Shown piece by piece: positions 8,365 through 16,551 of a DNA stretch of 64,000 bases. The notes under the pieces were generated by a model, which was given only the letters and a program-made list of their open reading frames with translations, did not search any database and was not told the origin of the DNA. The position numbers and the translations under genes are program-made. This DNA comes from DATIYF01 sp035517775 (GTDB lineage: Bacteria; Acidobacteriota; Terriglobia; Terriglobales; Acidobacteriaceae), in contig DATIYF010000093.1 in assembly GCA_035517775.1 (NCBI GenBank), forward strand, positions 1 to 64,000. The letters are read 5' to 3'. Positions within the stretch are counted from its first letter, which is position 1; each line of letters opens with the position of its first letter.

Positions 8365-8985
8365 CTAGCCTTTGGTCAGCGCTCGGGCCAGCATTCTGGC
8401 AAGAACCCGCGAGGTGGCTTTCGCTCGCGGCCGCTCGGAAACACGGGCGGTGGGATTCATGAATCCAAAAACCAAACCCAGGGCTCCCACCGCCTCGGCC
8501 ACGGCAGTGATCTCTTCTGGCGGCAGCGCCTGGGCTTGCTCATACTTCTTTAGCCGCTCGGTAATGATTTGGATCCGCCGCACCGGGCCCATCCGGATTA
8601 CTTCCGCCGCCACGTCCGGGTTGAGGATGACCTGGGGCACGATCACCTTGAGGAATTCGCGCTCCTCCCACATGCGCTCCACGTCCCAATCCACTAACTG
8701 CTGAACTTCTTCTTCCAGAGTTTTAGCGGGAGGGAGTTCGGCGTTTAATTCGGCGGCTTCCTCGGTGAGATGCGCGCGAATGAGCGCCACCAGCAGCCCC
8801 GCCTTGCCGCGGAAGTAGCGGCTGATCAGGCCTTCGGCGCAGCCGGCCGCTTTGGCGATCTCGCGCGTGGTGGTCGCTTCGTAACCGCGTTGCGCGAATA
8901 ATTTGCCGGCGGCCTCGATCAGGGCGCGTTCCCGTGCGGCGCGATTCAGCAATTTGGAGTGCTTCTGGTCCTCGCCAATTGGCAT
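8365..8985 (-). CDS. TetR/AcrR-family transcriptional regulator
   Basis: 206 aa from the ATG at 8985 (MPIGEDQKHSKLLN). The frame is open further upstream but carries no domain there. Residues ~18-62 form a canonical TetR DNA-binding domain: ALIEAAGKLFAQRGYEATTT, then REIAKAAGCAEGLISRYF as the helix-turn-helix and FRGKAGLL at its end. The C-terminal two thirds are helical ligand-binding sequence typical of the family. It is convergent with the ABC efflux operon; TetR proteins beside efflux pumps usually repress them until a toxic ligand binds. Whether it binds the palindrome at 2454-2467 is untested inference. Confidence 0.9.
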   Translation of the reverse strand: MPIGEDQKHSKLLNRAARERALIEAAGKLFAQRGYEATTTREIAKAAGCAEGLISRYFRGKAGLLVALIRAHLTEEAAELNAELPPAKTLEEEVQQLVDWDVERMWEEREFLKVIVPQVILNPDVAAEVIRMGPVRRIQIITERLKKYEQAQALPPEEITAVAEAVGALGLVFGFMNPTARVSERPRAKATSRVLARMLARALTKG

Positions 8986-9511
8986 GATTCCGTGTTGCCC
9001 CGGTCCGACCTTTCCGGCGCTTCCCCCTGGTTCCCGGCCTGGCACTTCTCTGTGATTATTTATTACTTTATCGTCAGATGCGCTTTTCGCAATCAGTCTT
9101 TCTTCCGCTTCTCCAGGCACCGGGCGTTGCCACCGTAAGCTGGCCAGACAAAAAAAGCGGCCCCATTGCTGGGGCCACAATTCAAAAGAGGCGAAAGGCA
9201 GGATACTGGAAAGGTGATGCCGCTTCGGTATTCGGAGCGGTCAAGAGAATGTCGAGAACGGCGGATCAGGTGAAGGTCATTAGGTGGCAGCCTCTTTTTC
9301 CTGACCTTAGAACGAAGCACTTGCCGCGCCAAAGATGAAAGCGCCGGCGCGCTATGCTGCCGCTTACCATAAGGGATTGTAAACAGGACACATAGTGCAT
9401 GCCCGGGGGCCACGGTGCGATCTCTCGAGGGCCTATCGTTCCGGCTGAAACTGCATGTTCCTGCACATTGGCTGCAGTTCTGTACTGCGCCCAGCCAAAC
9501 TGCTTAATACT
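8986..9511. other. 526-bp gene-free region between tetR and the GvpL-like gene
   Basis: No ORF here looks coding: the short frames have no domain or credible ribosome-binding site. It must contain the tetR promoter (AT-rich stretch near 9050-9075) and the 3' end of a leftward transcript, shown by a strong terminator at 9150-9176. The stretch between 9177 and 9511 would be a long 3' UTR of the GvpL-like mRNA or could encode a small RNA. Confidence 0.5.
9150..9176 (-). terminator. Rho-independent terminator for leftward transcription
   Basis: On the minus strand GGCCCCA - GCAA - TGGGGCC (7-bp perfect stem, 4-nt loop, positions 9176-9159) is followed by GC and a run of seven T (9156-9150). This is a textbook intrinsic terminator. 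The only upstream gene reading in this direction is the GvpL-like gene, which ends 335 bp earlier. Confidence 0.8.
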
Positions 9512-10258
9512 TCAGGAGTTACCGGCTACCGTACGCAGCTTGCCCGGCATGAAGTGGTAGGGCGGCCAGGGACCGCTGAGGGCGAGCTCGCAGTTCTTCA
9601 ACTGCTTGGCGGCCGAGTTGTACCGGTTCTGATATTTCTCCACCGAGCTGGAGTCAATCAGGTGGGCAATGTCAATCAGCATTCCATCCGCGTCCACCTT
9701 CTTGCAGCTGATCTCTTCTTCCAGCGGATGGAACAGCTTGTGCACCTGCACGGAGAGGGCGCGGGCCTTGGTTTGCCGCTCCCGGTCCTTGCAGGCCTTT
9801 TCGCGCAACTTGGCGAGATATTCTCCGCCGACGGTATCGGGCAGCTCGACTTTTTCCATGGCGCTGCGCAGCGAACCATCGCGCACCAGCACTTTCAGGT
9901 GCATTTCAGACTTGCCGCGAAGTTTGGCCACGCTCACGCCAAAGGTGCGGCGGTTGGCATGCACTGCCTGCCTGAGCGCTTCATCGCTGTCGAAAACTGT
10001 GCCGAAACGGAACGGAAGCACAGTTCCAGTGCGGAAACAGATGCTCACCACCCGCGCATGCTCCAGCACGTGCTTTTCTTCCAGCCTGTGCCCGTTGCGC
10101 TCATATTCGCTCACGATGACCGCGAATTCGCCGCTGGGATAGCTCAAAACCGGGGCATTTTCTACGCCTTGAATCCCTTCCAGCAGGAAAGGGCGGCGGC
10201 TGCGGGTTCCATTGGTGAGGGTGGGCTGCTCAGTAATGCAGTATGCGTACCACGCCAT
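9512..10258 (-). CDS. GvpL/GvpF-family (gas-vesicle-type) protein, orphan
   Basis: 248 aa from the ATG at 10258 (MAWYAYCITEQPTL). GvpL/GvpF features are visible: an N-terminal W-Y-A-Y-C-I strand, then AVIVSEYERNG, VLEHARVVSICFRTGTVLPF (the typical VLPFRFGTVF block near residues 90-100), a central coiled helical part (YLAKLREKACKDRERQTKAR), and the C-terminal DIAHLIDSSSVEKYQNRYN / LALSGPWPPYHF motif, where GPWPPY-F matches the family's conserved end. In gas-vesicle producers this protein helps assemble GvpA shells. No gvpA, gvpN, gvpK or gvpJ is nearby, so a gas-vesicle role is doubtful; stand-alone copies occur in other non-floating bacteria. A terminator lies downstream at 9150-9176. Confidence 0.85.
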   Translation of the reverse strand: MAWYAYCITEQPTLTNGTRSRRPFLLEGIQGVENAPVLSYPSGEFAVIVSEYERNGHRLEEKHVLEHARVVSICFRTGTVLPFRFGTVFDSDEALRQAVHANRRTFGVSVAKLRGKSEMHLKVLVRDGSLRSAMEKVELPDTVGGEYLAKLREKACKDRERQTKARALSVQVHKLFHPLEEEISCKKVDADGMLIDIAHLIDSSSVEKYQNRYNSAAKQLKNCELALSGPWPPYHFMPGKLRTVAGNS

Positions 10259-10608
10259 AGCGGTCTCTCCGAACCTGGGTGCCATAGGCGCCAGAGCACG
10301 CCTTGGAGCATCCGTTAAACCGTTGAGTACGGCTCTTGAACCTTGGAAGAAAGGGCGGTACAACGACGAGATGGAACGCCATGACTGCACGTCCCATTGA
10401 TCATCTTACCTCTGTGTCGCTAAAAATTGCAACCTTTTCGTTGCATCCGGCATCTTTGGTCGAAAACACCCGCCTTCGGTGGAAAATCGAATTTTTCCGC
10501 CGCGATTCTTGTGGAGTTGGAGAAGATGGCCGGCTTCGGACGCCGGCCGTGGAAGTCTATTCCTGTCACTTTTCTTGTAAATTACTGAAACTAAAAATGT
10601 AAGTTTCT
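10259..10608. other. 350-bp gene-free region upstream of the GvpL-like gene
   Basis: Between the end of aroDE and the start of the GvpL-like gene, both leftward. I see no credible coding sequence. It contains a GC hairpin (GGCCGGC at 10528-10534 with GCCGGCC at 10542-10548) without a T-run, possibly the end of the aroDE message, and should contain the promoter of the GvpL-like gene. Confidence 0.45.
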
Positions 10609-12189
10609 CTACCGGCCTTGCCTCTTGGCCTTGCTTTTCATGCTCTCTTGGGCCGCTGTCCGCTCCTGCAAAGCCTTGGTGACCACGCTTAGCATCTCGT
10701 CCCAGGGAGCGGGCTTACCCGTCCAGATCTCGAACTGGCGCGCCGCCTGGTGAACAAACATCTCAATTCCAAGAATGACTTCCGAGCCGCGGGCCCTGGC
10801 CATTTTCAGCAGACGGGTTTCGGGCGGGTCGTAAATCATGTCAAAGACGAACTTTGCCTTGATTTCCTCCTCGTTCAGAGGAGACTCGCGGGTGTTTCCC
10901 ATACCCACCGGTGTGGCATTAATAATCACATCGAAGCTCAGCTTTTTGAGGTCCGGCCGTTTGAGGGTACGGGCGCGCGCCTGGCGGGCGAGCTTCTGGG
11001 CCGGGGCGGCGCTGCGGTTCAGAATGTACACCTCCGCTCCGCGTTCCTTTAGCGCGAACACTGCCGCGCGGGCCGCGCCGCCCGCTCCCAGCACCAGAAC
11101 TTTGGCCTGGTCGAGAGGCAGCCGCCGCTCCAGCGGGCGTACGATCCCTGCAGTATCAGTGTTGAAACCATAGAGCTTGCCGTCCTGAGCCCGCACCACG
11201 GTGTTGCATGCGCCCACCTTGGCCGTATGGGAATCCGTGTTATCCAGGTGCGTCAGAATGGACTCTTTGTACGGCATAGTGACAGACAGGCCATGAATCG
11301 GAATATCACGCACGCATGCCAGCAGGTCCTTCAGCGTCTTCGCATGCAGTGCGAGATAAACCGCGTTGACGTTCTCGCGGCGGAACGCGGCGTTCATGAT
11401 GGCAGGAGAAAGCGAGTGGGCCACGGGATCACCGGCCACGCCGTAGAGCCTGGTGGCCGCGTCTAACTGCTCCACGCGGAACAGGTTGCGCAGTTCCTGG
11501 GCGGTCATCTGGCCGGGAGCAGTCTTCTCTTCCGGGCTGACGGCGCCGAAGGTGAAGACGCTGCCGGCGCGAATCGCCAGCACCCGGCTGATCAGGCCCT
11601 GCTCGCCCATGCACAGGCCAATCAGGGAATGCGCGCCGCTGTGTTTCTCCAGAAACCGCATCATCACCACGTTGTCGTACAGCGAGGTGGCGGTGGTAGC
11701 GATCTTGTAATAGTCGGCGGGGACCCGCGTCATCTTGGCCAGGATTTCATCCAGCTTCCGCGTGCCGCGAAAGTCATGGAAAGACAGAATCAGCCCCGCA
11801 CGCCGCTGCAACTTCTGCATTTGCGAGGGCTTGCAGCGCAGGGCGCTCTGCAGCTCAAGATCCACCAACTGACAGCCGGCGGCCCCGGCTTTGGTCAGGA
11901 GATCGACCTGAGAGACGATGGAGCCACGGAACTTGCCTCCGGCCGCCGCCCGGCGGCAGGTGGCAATCACTACCACATGGGGATGGTATTGGGTGAAGCT
12001 CTCGATCTTGGCGAGGGCCAGAGCCGGCCGGGAGAGATAATCTAACCTGAATTCCAGCAGGCTGTTATCACGGGCGAGCGCCTCGCTTTTCTCGACCATC
12101 TCCGAGGCGTCAGCGCCGGTGACCGCCACGCAAACCTTCGGCAGCCGCAGGGGCAGGGGCCGGGATGGGTAGCTGTTACCGGAAATCAT
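10609..12189 (-). CDS. aroDE: Bifunctional 3-dehydroquinate dehydratase (type I) / shikimate dehydrogenase
   Basis: 526 aa, a fusion of two consecutive shikimate-pathway enzymes. Residues ~17-240 are a type I dehydroquinase: EFRLDYL (46-52), the catalytic His in SFHDFRGT (His138) and the Schiff-base Lys in DYYKIATTA (Lys162). Residues ~247-500 are shikimate dehydrogenase: GDPVAHSLSP (253-262), the catalytic Lys308 in MPYKES, NTD in GFNTDTAG (Asp345), and the NADP-binding loop GAGGAARA (368-375) followed by NRS. The protein converts 3-dehydroquinate to 3-dehydroshikimate and then to shikimate in the cytoplasm. The same domain order is known from plants and some bacteria. All key residues are present. 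It is divergent from the exported-protein gene at 12413. Confidence 0.95.
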   Translation of the reverse strand: MISGNSYPSRPLPLRLPKVCVAVTGADASEMVEKSEALARDNSLLEFRLDYLSRPALALAKIESFTQYHPHVVVIATCRRAAAGGKFRGSIVSQVDLLTKAGAAGCQLVDLELQSALRCKPSQMQKLQRRAGLILSFHDFRGTRKLDEILAKMTRVPADYYKIATTATSLYDNVVMMRFLEKHSGAHSLIGLCMGEQGLISRVLAIRAGSVFTFGAVSPEEKTAPGQMTAQELRNLFRVEQLDAATRLYGVAGDPVAHSLSPAIMNAAFRRENVNAVYLALHAKTLKDLLACVRDIPIHGLSVTMPYKESILTHLDNTDSHTAKVGACNTVVRAQDGKLYGFNTDTAGIVRPLERRLPLDQAKVLVLGAGGAARAAVFALKERGAEVYILNRSAAPAQKLARQARARTLKRPDLKKLSFDVIINATPVGMGNTRESPLNEEEIKAKFVFDMIYDPPETRLLKMARARGSEVILGIEMFVHQAARQFEIWTGKPAPWDEMLSVVTKALQERTAAQESMKSKAKRQGR

Positions 12190-12412
12190 TCGTTTTGCGC
12201 AAGAGACGGCGCGATATTACAGGCCCGTAATTCCAGATGCAACAAGGGATTATGACTTTCGCCGCCCCAAACTTTCTAACGTACCACGCATAACACCGGC
12301 GTAACCTTGACCGGGATTGCGCCTCTTGCTACTGTCCGGGCAGAAGTCCCTTAATTTTCTTGTGGTTAGCAGTTCCAGGGAAGCCCAAGCGCGCCGCGGG
12401 CGCGGAGGTAAC

Positions 12413-13354
12413 ATGAAGAAAACAGGATTGTTTCTATTGCTCTGCCTGAGCCTGGCCGCCTACGGGCAGGATTCGGACGGGCCGCAGGGAACCGTGCCCA
12501 ACCGGGTCACCTTTCCTGTGGAGCGGGTGCAGACGCCCACCTACGCCGATCTCTATTGCGCCGGCTTCATCACCGACAAACTGGTGCCGACCACAGATTA
12601 TGTGGCGGGAGGACTGGAAACCCCAAATACCACCAAGAATGTGAACGGTGACCTGGTGTACCTCACCGGCGGCAAGTACCAGGCCGGGCAGGAGTACACC
12701 ATTCTGCGCGAGTTGCATGATCCCAACCGCTACGAGCTGTTTCCCGGGCAGCACAAGCTGCTCAGGGCGAGCGGCCAGCCTTATGGCGAGATTGGAAAAG
12801 TGCGGGTTGTGGATGCGCGCAACCAGATGGCTGTGGCCCAGGTGGAATTCAGCTGCGATCCGGTGAATCCGGGCGACCTGGCGGTGCCGTTCGTGGAGAA
12901 GACTCCGGTTTCGTTTCATCCTCCGCTGCGCTTTGACCGCTTCGCGCCTCCGAATGGGAAGCTGAGCGGGCGCATCGTCATGGCCAAGGATTTCGACTAC
13001 GAGCTGGGAACCGGCGCCAAGGTATACATGAACGTCGGCTCCAACCAGGGGGTGAAGATCGGCGATTATTTCCGCGCCGTGCGCAGGTACGAAGCCGATT
13101 ACACAGACCCGGTGGACCGGCTGTCGTTCAAGGCGGCCATTGCCGAAGACACTCAGTCGGCGCCGCCCTCCTATGACGCCAGCTTCTTCACCAAGACCAA
13201 AGGCCCCAACATTCACGTGGCCGATTTTCCCCGGCGCGCGCTGGGAGAGATCGTGATTCTCAGCACCACGCCCACCACCTCGACCGGCATGATCGTGTTC
13301 TCGCTGAACGACATTCGGGCGGGAGACACGGTGGAGCTCGACGAGCAGCCCTGA
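12413..13354 (+). CDS. Exported protein of unknown function with FlgT/LysM-like C-terminal repeats
   Basis: 313 aa from the ATG at 12413, preceded by a strong ribosome-binding site (GGAGGTAAC ending 1 bp before the ATG). A signal peptide is clear (MKKTGLFLLLCLSLAAYGQ). The body has repeated short beta motifs built around a G-D turn: GKVRVVDARNQMAVAQVEFS, then VYMNVGSNQGVKIGDYFRAV, then GEIVILSTTPTTSTGMIVFS ending in IRAGDTVELDEQ. This pattern resembles the C-terminal domain of FlgT and related surface-assembly proteins, in which an intrinsic cap pairs with a 'G-D-x-V' strand; that similarity is from memory and not a firm homology. It is followed directly by an intrinsic terminator at 13381-13417, so it is monocistronic. 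Confidence 0.75.
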   Translation: MKKTGLFLLLCLSLAAYGQDSDGPQGTVPNRVTFPVERVQTPTYADLYCAGFITDKLVPTTDYVAGGLETPNTTKNVNGDLVYLTGGKYQAGQEYTILRELHDPNRYELFPGQHKLLRASGQPYGEIGKVRVVDARNQMAVAQVEFSCDPVNPGDLAVPFVEKTPVSFHPPLRFDRFAPPNGKLSGRIVMAKDFDYELGTGAKVYMNVGSNQGVKIGDYFRAVRRYEADYTDPVDRLSFKAAIAEDTQSAPPSYDASFFTKTKGPNIHVADFPRRALGEIVILSTTPTTSTGMIVFSLNDIRAGDTVELDEQP

Positions 13355-13380
13355 ATTTTCAGCGCAACGCCGCCGTCTTG

Positions 13381-13417
13381 AATCGGGGAGGCCGGCCAGC
13401 CTCCCCGATTTCTTTTT
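13381..13417 (+). terminator. Rho-independent terminator
   Basis: Perfect 12-bp stem AATCGGGGAGGC (13381-13392) / GCCTCCCCGATT (13399-13410), 6-nt loop, followed by TCTTTTTC. It ends the rightward exported-protein transcript and sits against the stop codon of the leftward metalloprotease. Confidence 0.9.
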
Positions 13418-15883
13418 CTATGTGGGTGGCCCTTCGGGCGCCCCAGAGGAAGACAGCCCAGGCGTGTTCTGCTGCGGATTCTGCAGGTAGAGCTGAATCT
13501 CCCGCTTGAGGAACCGCGTCTCGGCCTCTGCCGGCATTTTGCCCAGCAAGCCGTTGATTTCATCCACTCCAGACAGCGCTGCAGCCTGCACCTCAGGAAC
13601 GGCCTTGGGATCAGCCGCAAGAATCATCAAACGGTCAGCAATCTCAGTTTGCACGGCCGCGGCGAGAGCTTTCCCCTCGGGCGTGGTAGCCTGCCCGGGA
13701 AATTCTGCGCGCACAATGGCCGAGACGATATAGGCGGGCGATGGGGCCGCGGCGTCCTGGTCCGAGATGACCGCCGCTCTTTCCAGGCGCTCGGGGTCAA
13801 GCAAGCCGCCAACCACGATTTCGGCCACCGCCCGGGCGCCATCCTGCGGGCTGAAGAGATAGCCGGCCGAGGAGGTGAACTGCTCGGGATCGCGATCACG
13901 ATTCTCGACCGGAGCCAGCAGCTTCCACAGGCCAGGTGAAATCTCCAGAGCCGAGGGGCGAAGCGCCTGCAAGGCAAGCTGCACCGCTTCCTTCTGGCTG
14001 GCGGCGGGCCAGAGGTTGACCGGCTTCTGGCCATCGCCGGCAAGAGAGAGCGGAACAGTTGCGGAGCCAACTACGTTGATGGCCGCGGCCAGCGCATAGC
14101 GATGGAAGAGATAGACCATGGGAAAGCGCGAGGCCAGCATGGAATTGGGCTCACCCGGCTTCAGCATGTGCGGACCGTAGTGGGCCAGCAGCGCGTCGCG
14201 CACGGGAAGCACTTCTTTCAGCCAGGTGACCGGGTCGGGGCCGTCATCATAGGAATTCCAGCGCGGGTCGTGGTAGTTTCCCCAGACAATTCCCTTGGCC
14301 ATGGCTTTTTTCACGATGGCCTCGAGACGGCTGCGCTCTTCGGTCTCGCTGGCGGCCGGGGCGCCTTCGCTGTATCCCCATTCGATGACAAAGCGATCAT
14401 AGCTGCCAACGCCCTGCATGTAGGCATCGGAAAGGTCGGCGGTGCCATCCGCGCGAATCTTGACTCGCGGCGCGAAGTAGTCCATCACCGAGCCGCGGCC
14501 GTAGGTGCTGGCGACGAAGTTGTGTTCCAGGCCGAGCGCGTGGCCGATTTCGTGACAGGCCAGCAGCGCAACGCGATTGGACATCACCTGCTCGTCGCCG
14601 ACTTGGGGATCGAGGTTGTCCAAACCAGAGAAGGCGTCGAGGCTTGGCTCCAGGTCGCCGCGGCCGGAAGGCATGAACGACTGCCAGTAGTTGTTCATGG
14701 TGCGTTCACGGTGAGAATCGAGCTGCACCACGGCGTGGATGATCTCGCCGGTACGCGGGTCCACGTGGCTTTGGCCAACGGACCAGCCGCGGCCGGAGCG
14801 GTTGGTCCACTGGATAGTGGAGTAGCGAACATCCATAGGATTGGCGCCTTCGGGCAAGTCTTCGATGCGGAGCGCGTTCTTGAAGCCGGCCTGCTCGAAG
14901 GCCTCATTCCACCACAAGGCGCCGCGGCGGATGGCGGAGCGCATGGGCTCTGGGATGGCGCGGTCCAGGTAGAAGACGATGGGCTTCACCGGCTCGCTGA
15001 GCGCCGCCTGCGGATCTTTTTTCTGCAAGCGCCAGCGGCTGATGAAATAACGGGTGAGCGGCTGGTCGAAGGGTTGGGAGAAATCCTTGAAGCTGACGCC
15101 GAAAAAGCCCACCCGCGGGTCCTGTTCGCGCGGCTGGTAGCCGGGTTCGGGCAAAGCGACGAAAGAGTGATGCTCGCGCACGCTGAGGGTATGCGGGTCG
15201 GGCTGGTTGAGGTCGCTTTCCGCTTCAGTGGTGAAGGTAAGCAGGGCTTCGATTTCTGTATTCAGAGGGAAGCTGCCGCTGTGGTCGAGATCTACTGCGC
15301 TGCGGCCCTCATCGAGCTTCCAGGCTGCGCCCCGCGATTGATCGCGCACCATCTGCCCGCCCGCCACATGAGTGGGCCGGCGGAGCTGGGAAAGCAGATC
15401 GAAGGCATCGCGAATGAGCAGCGGGCCGGCATTCACCAGGAGATCCCCGTTCTCTTCCGCCTCAATGGGAAGGGCGGCGAGCACCGACGTCGGAAAACTC
15501 GATTCCACCGACTGCTTCAGCTCCCCGCTGCCTGCGGAGGCGCGGAAGTCGGGGTTTTCTTCGATTACGAGCACGCGCATCCCGACGCGCCGGAGGCGGC
15601 AGAGCGCGTCCGCGCCGAACGAGCTGCGGTCGGCAAAAACTTCGGTCGAGCCGACGCCGCTGCCCATGCCGGTGAAGTAGAGAAATTCGCGTTGCATCGC
15701 CGCCGGGGAGAGCTCGAAGAGGACCTCGCCCTTCTTTTCGTCCCAGTAGTAAGGGAGGAAGCCGGCGTGTTTTTCCAGGCCGGCGGTGCGGGAGGCGGCC
15801 GGCTTCTCGGCTGGGTTGTTCTGGCAGAATGCGGGCACGAAGAACAGGGAACTGAGTGCGAGCAGAATCGCGGCATGCTTCAT
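13418..15883 (-). CDS. Exported zinc-dependent metalloprotease (DUF5117/DUF4953 type)
   Basis: 821 aa from the ATG at 15883, which opens a signal peptide (MKHAAILLALSSLFFVPAFC); two upstream in-frame starts (15922, 15901) would hide it. The catalytic metzincin motif HEIGHALGLEHNF (near residues 446-458) has three zinc-binding His and the Glu general base, followed by SVMDYF as the Met-turn. N-terminal sequence (KHAGFLPYYWDEKKGEVLFE) and the region after the signal match the DUF5117 group, and the central part matches DUF4953. The enzyme should act in the periplasm or outside the cell; its substrate is unknown. Neighbouring genes give no pathway link. Confidence 0.88.
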   Translation of the reverse strand: MKHAAILLALSSLFFVPAFCQNNPAEKPAASRTAGLEKHAGFLPYYWDEKKGEVLFELSPAAMQREFLYFTGMGSGVGSTEVFADRSSFGADALCRLRRVGMRVLVIEENPDFRASAGSGELKQSVESSFPTSVLAALPIEAEENGDLLVNAGPLLIRDAFDLLSQLRRPTHVAGGQMVRDQSRGAAWKLDEGRSAVDLDHSGSFPLNTEIEALLTFTTEAESDLNQPDPHTLSVREHHSFVALPEPGYQPREQDPRVGFFGVSFKDFSQPFDQPLTRYFISRWRLQKKDPQAALSEPVKPIVFYLDRAIPEPMRSAIRRGALWWNEAFEQAGFKNALRIEDLPEGANPMDVRYSTIQWTNRSGRGWSVGQSHVDPRTGEIIHAVVQLDSHRERTMNNYWQSFMPSGRGDLEPSLDAFSGLDNLDPQVGDEQVMSNRVALLACHEIGHALGLEHNFVASTYGRGSVMDYFAPRVKIRADGTADLSDAYMQGVGSYDRFVIEWGYSEGAPAASETEERSRLEAIVKKAMAKGIVWGNYHDPRWNSYDDGPDPVTWLKEVLPVRDALLAHYGPHMLKPGEPNSMLASRFPMVYLFHRYALAAAINVVGSATVPLSLAGDGQKPVNLWPAASQKEAVQLALQALRPSALEISPGLWKLLAPVENRDRDPEQFTSSAGYLFSPQDGARAVAEIVVGGLLDPERLERAAVISDQDAAAPSPAYIVSAIVRAEFPGQATTPEGKALAAAVQTEIADRLMILAADPKAVPEVQAAALSGVDEINGLLGKMPAEAETRFLKREIQLYLQNPQQNTPGLSSSGAPEGPPT

Positions 15884-15931
15884 AGCTCTGGTCTTATACA
15901 TCAGGGAGCTGAGGTGGCTCAATGCGGGCCT

Positions 15932-16026
15932 CCTTCGTGTTCTTCGTGGTTAAGAAAGGGTTTGGCTTAACGAACACAGGCTGCGTCAACCCGGTTCACC
16001 ACGAAGGGCGCGAGGGAACATGAAGG
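15932..16026. repeat. Two copies of a CACGAAGG-type dispersed intergenic repeat
   Basis: The 15932-15954 stretch, read on the minus strand, is AACCACGAAGAACACGAAGG, and 15997-16026 on the plus strand contains CACCACGAAGGGCGCGAGGG. Related sequence recurs at 17258-17281 and 61656-61687, always between genes, which is the behaviour of a dispersed repeat rather than of a gene-specific regulatory site. Confidence 0.55.
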
Positions 16027-16122
16027 AAATCGTTTCAAGCACACAGGGCCACGAGGCGCTGTTTAGGCGGCTCGCGGTAGAATACTGGTGCGGCGGGGAT
16101 TGTGCCGTCCGCTGAGGGCTTC

Positions 16123-16500
16123 ATGTTCGAGGTCACCGTCGAAGACACGTTTGCCGCGGGCCATTACCTGCGCAATTACAAGGGCAAGTGCGAAAACCCG
16201 CACGGGCACAATTACAAAGTGCGGGTGACCCTGGCCAGTCCGGAGCTGGACCAGGCCGGCCTGCTGCTCGATTTCAAAGACCTGCGGGAAGTCATGAAGC
16301 ACGTGATTGAGCGGCTGGACCATCAGATGATCAACGACCTGGAGCCGTTCACGGTGTTGAATCCTTCCGCCGAGAACCTGGCCAAGTATTTCTACGATGA
16401 ATCGAACGCGCGCCTGCAGCGGGCCACCCAGGGGCGGGTGCGGGTGAAGATGGTCACGGTTTTCGAGACGGATACGACGACGGCGACGTACTGGGAATGA
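16123..16500 (+). CDS. queD: 6-carboxy-5,6,7,8-tetrahydropterin synthase (QueD)
   Basis: 125 aa from the ATG at 16123, chosen because GAGGG lies 4-8 bp upstream and because the family begins at MFEVTVEDTFAAGHYL; an upstream GTG at 16102 would add seven residues. QueD hallmarks are present: zinc ligands in AAGHYL and PHGHNYKV, the catalytic Cys in KCENPHGHN, LDFKDLR, ERLDHQMIND and the C-terminal Glu in VFETDTTTATYWE. It converts dihydroneopterin triphosphate to 6-carboxytetrahydropterin, first dedicated step of preQ0/queuosine synthesis. queE follows at once and queC after it, so this is a pathway operon. A sepiapterin/PTPS activity cannot be excluded from sequence but the neighbours make QueD likely. 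Confidence 0.93.
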   Translation: MFEVTVEDTFAAGHYLRNYKGKCENPHGHNYKVRVTLASPELDQAGLLLDFKDLREVMKHVIERLDHQMINDLEPFTVLNPSAENLAKYFYDESNARLQRATQGRVRVKMVTVFETDTTTATYWE

Positions 16501-16551
16501 AGCTGTGCGGTGAACAGGAAAGCATCCTTAAGCCAGGCCGGCGCTCTCTCC

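Noticed and set aside
9093..9413. 106-aa minus-strand ORF before the terminator at 9150
   Set aside because: It runs through the terminator hairpin, has no ribosome-binding site or domain, so the terminator fits better with the GvpL-like transcript or a small RNA.
10528..10548. GC hairpin GGCCGGC/GCCGGCC as an aroDE terminator
   Set aside because: The hairpin is followed by no T-run on the minus strand, so a Rho-independent terminator is not supported.
14102..15970. 622-aa plus-strand open frame opposite the metalloprotease gene
   Set aside because: Antisense to a gene with an intact HEIGHALGLEH motif; composition fits a mirrored codon pattern.
16031..16122. preQ1/queuosine riboswitch in front of queD
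   Set aside because: No recognisable pseudoknot-forming stem followed by an A-rich tail could be traced; the gap looks like ordinary leader with a weak repeat.
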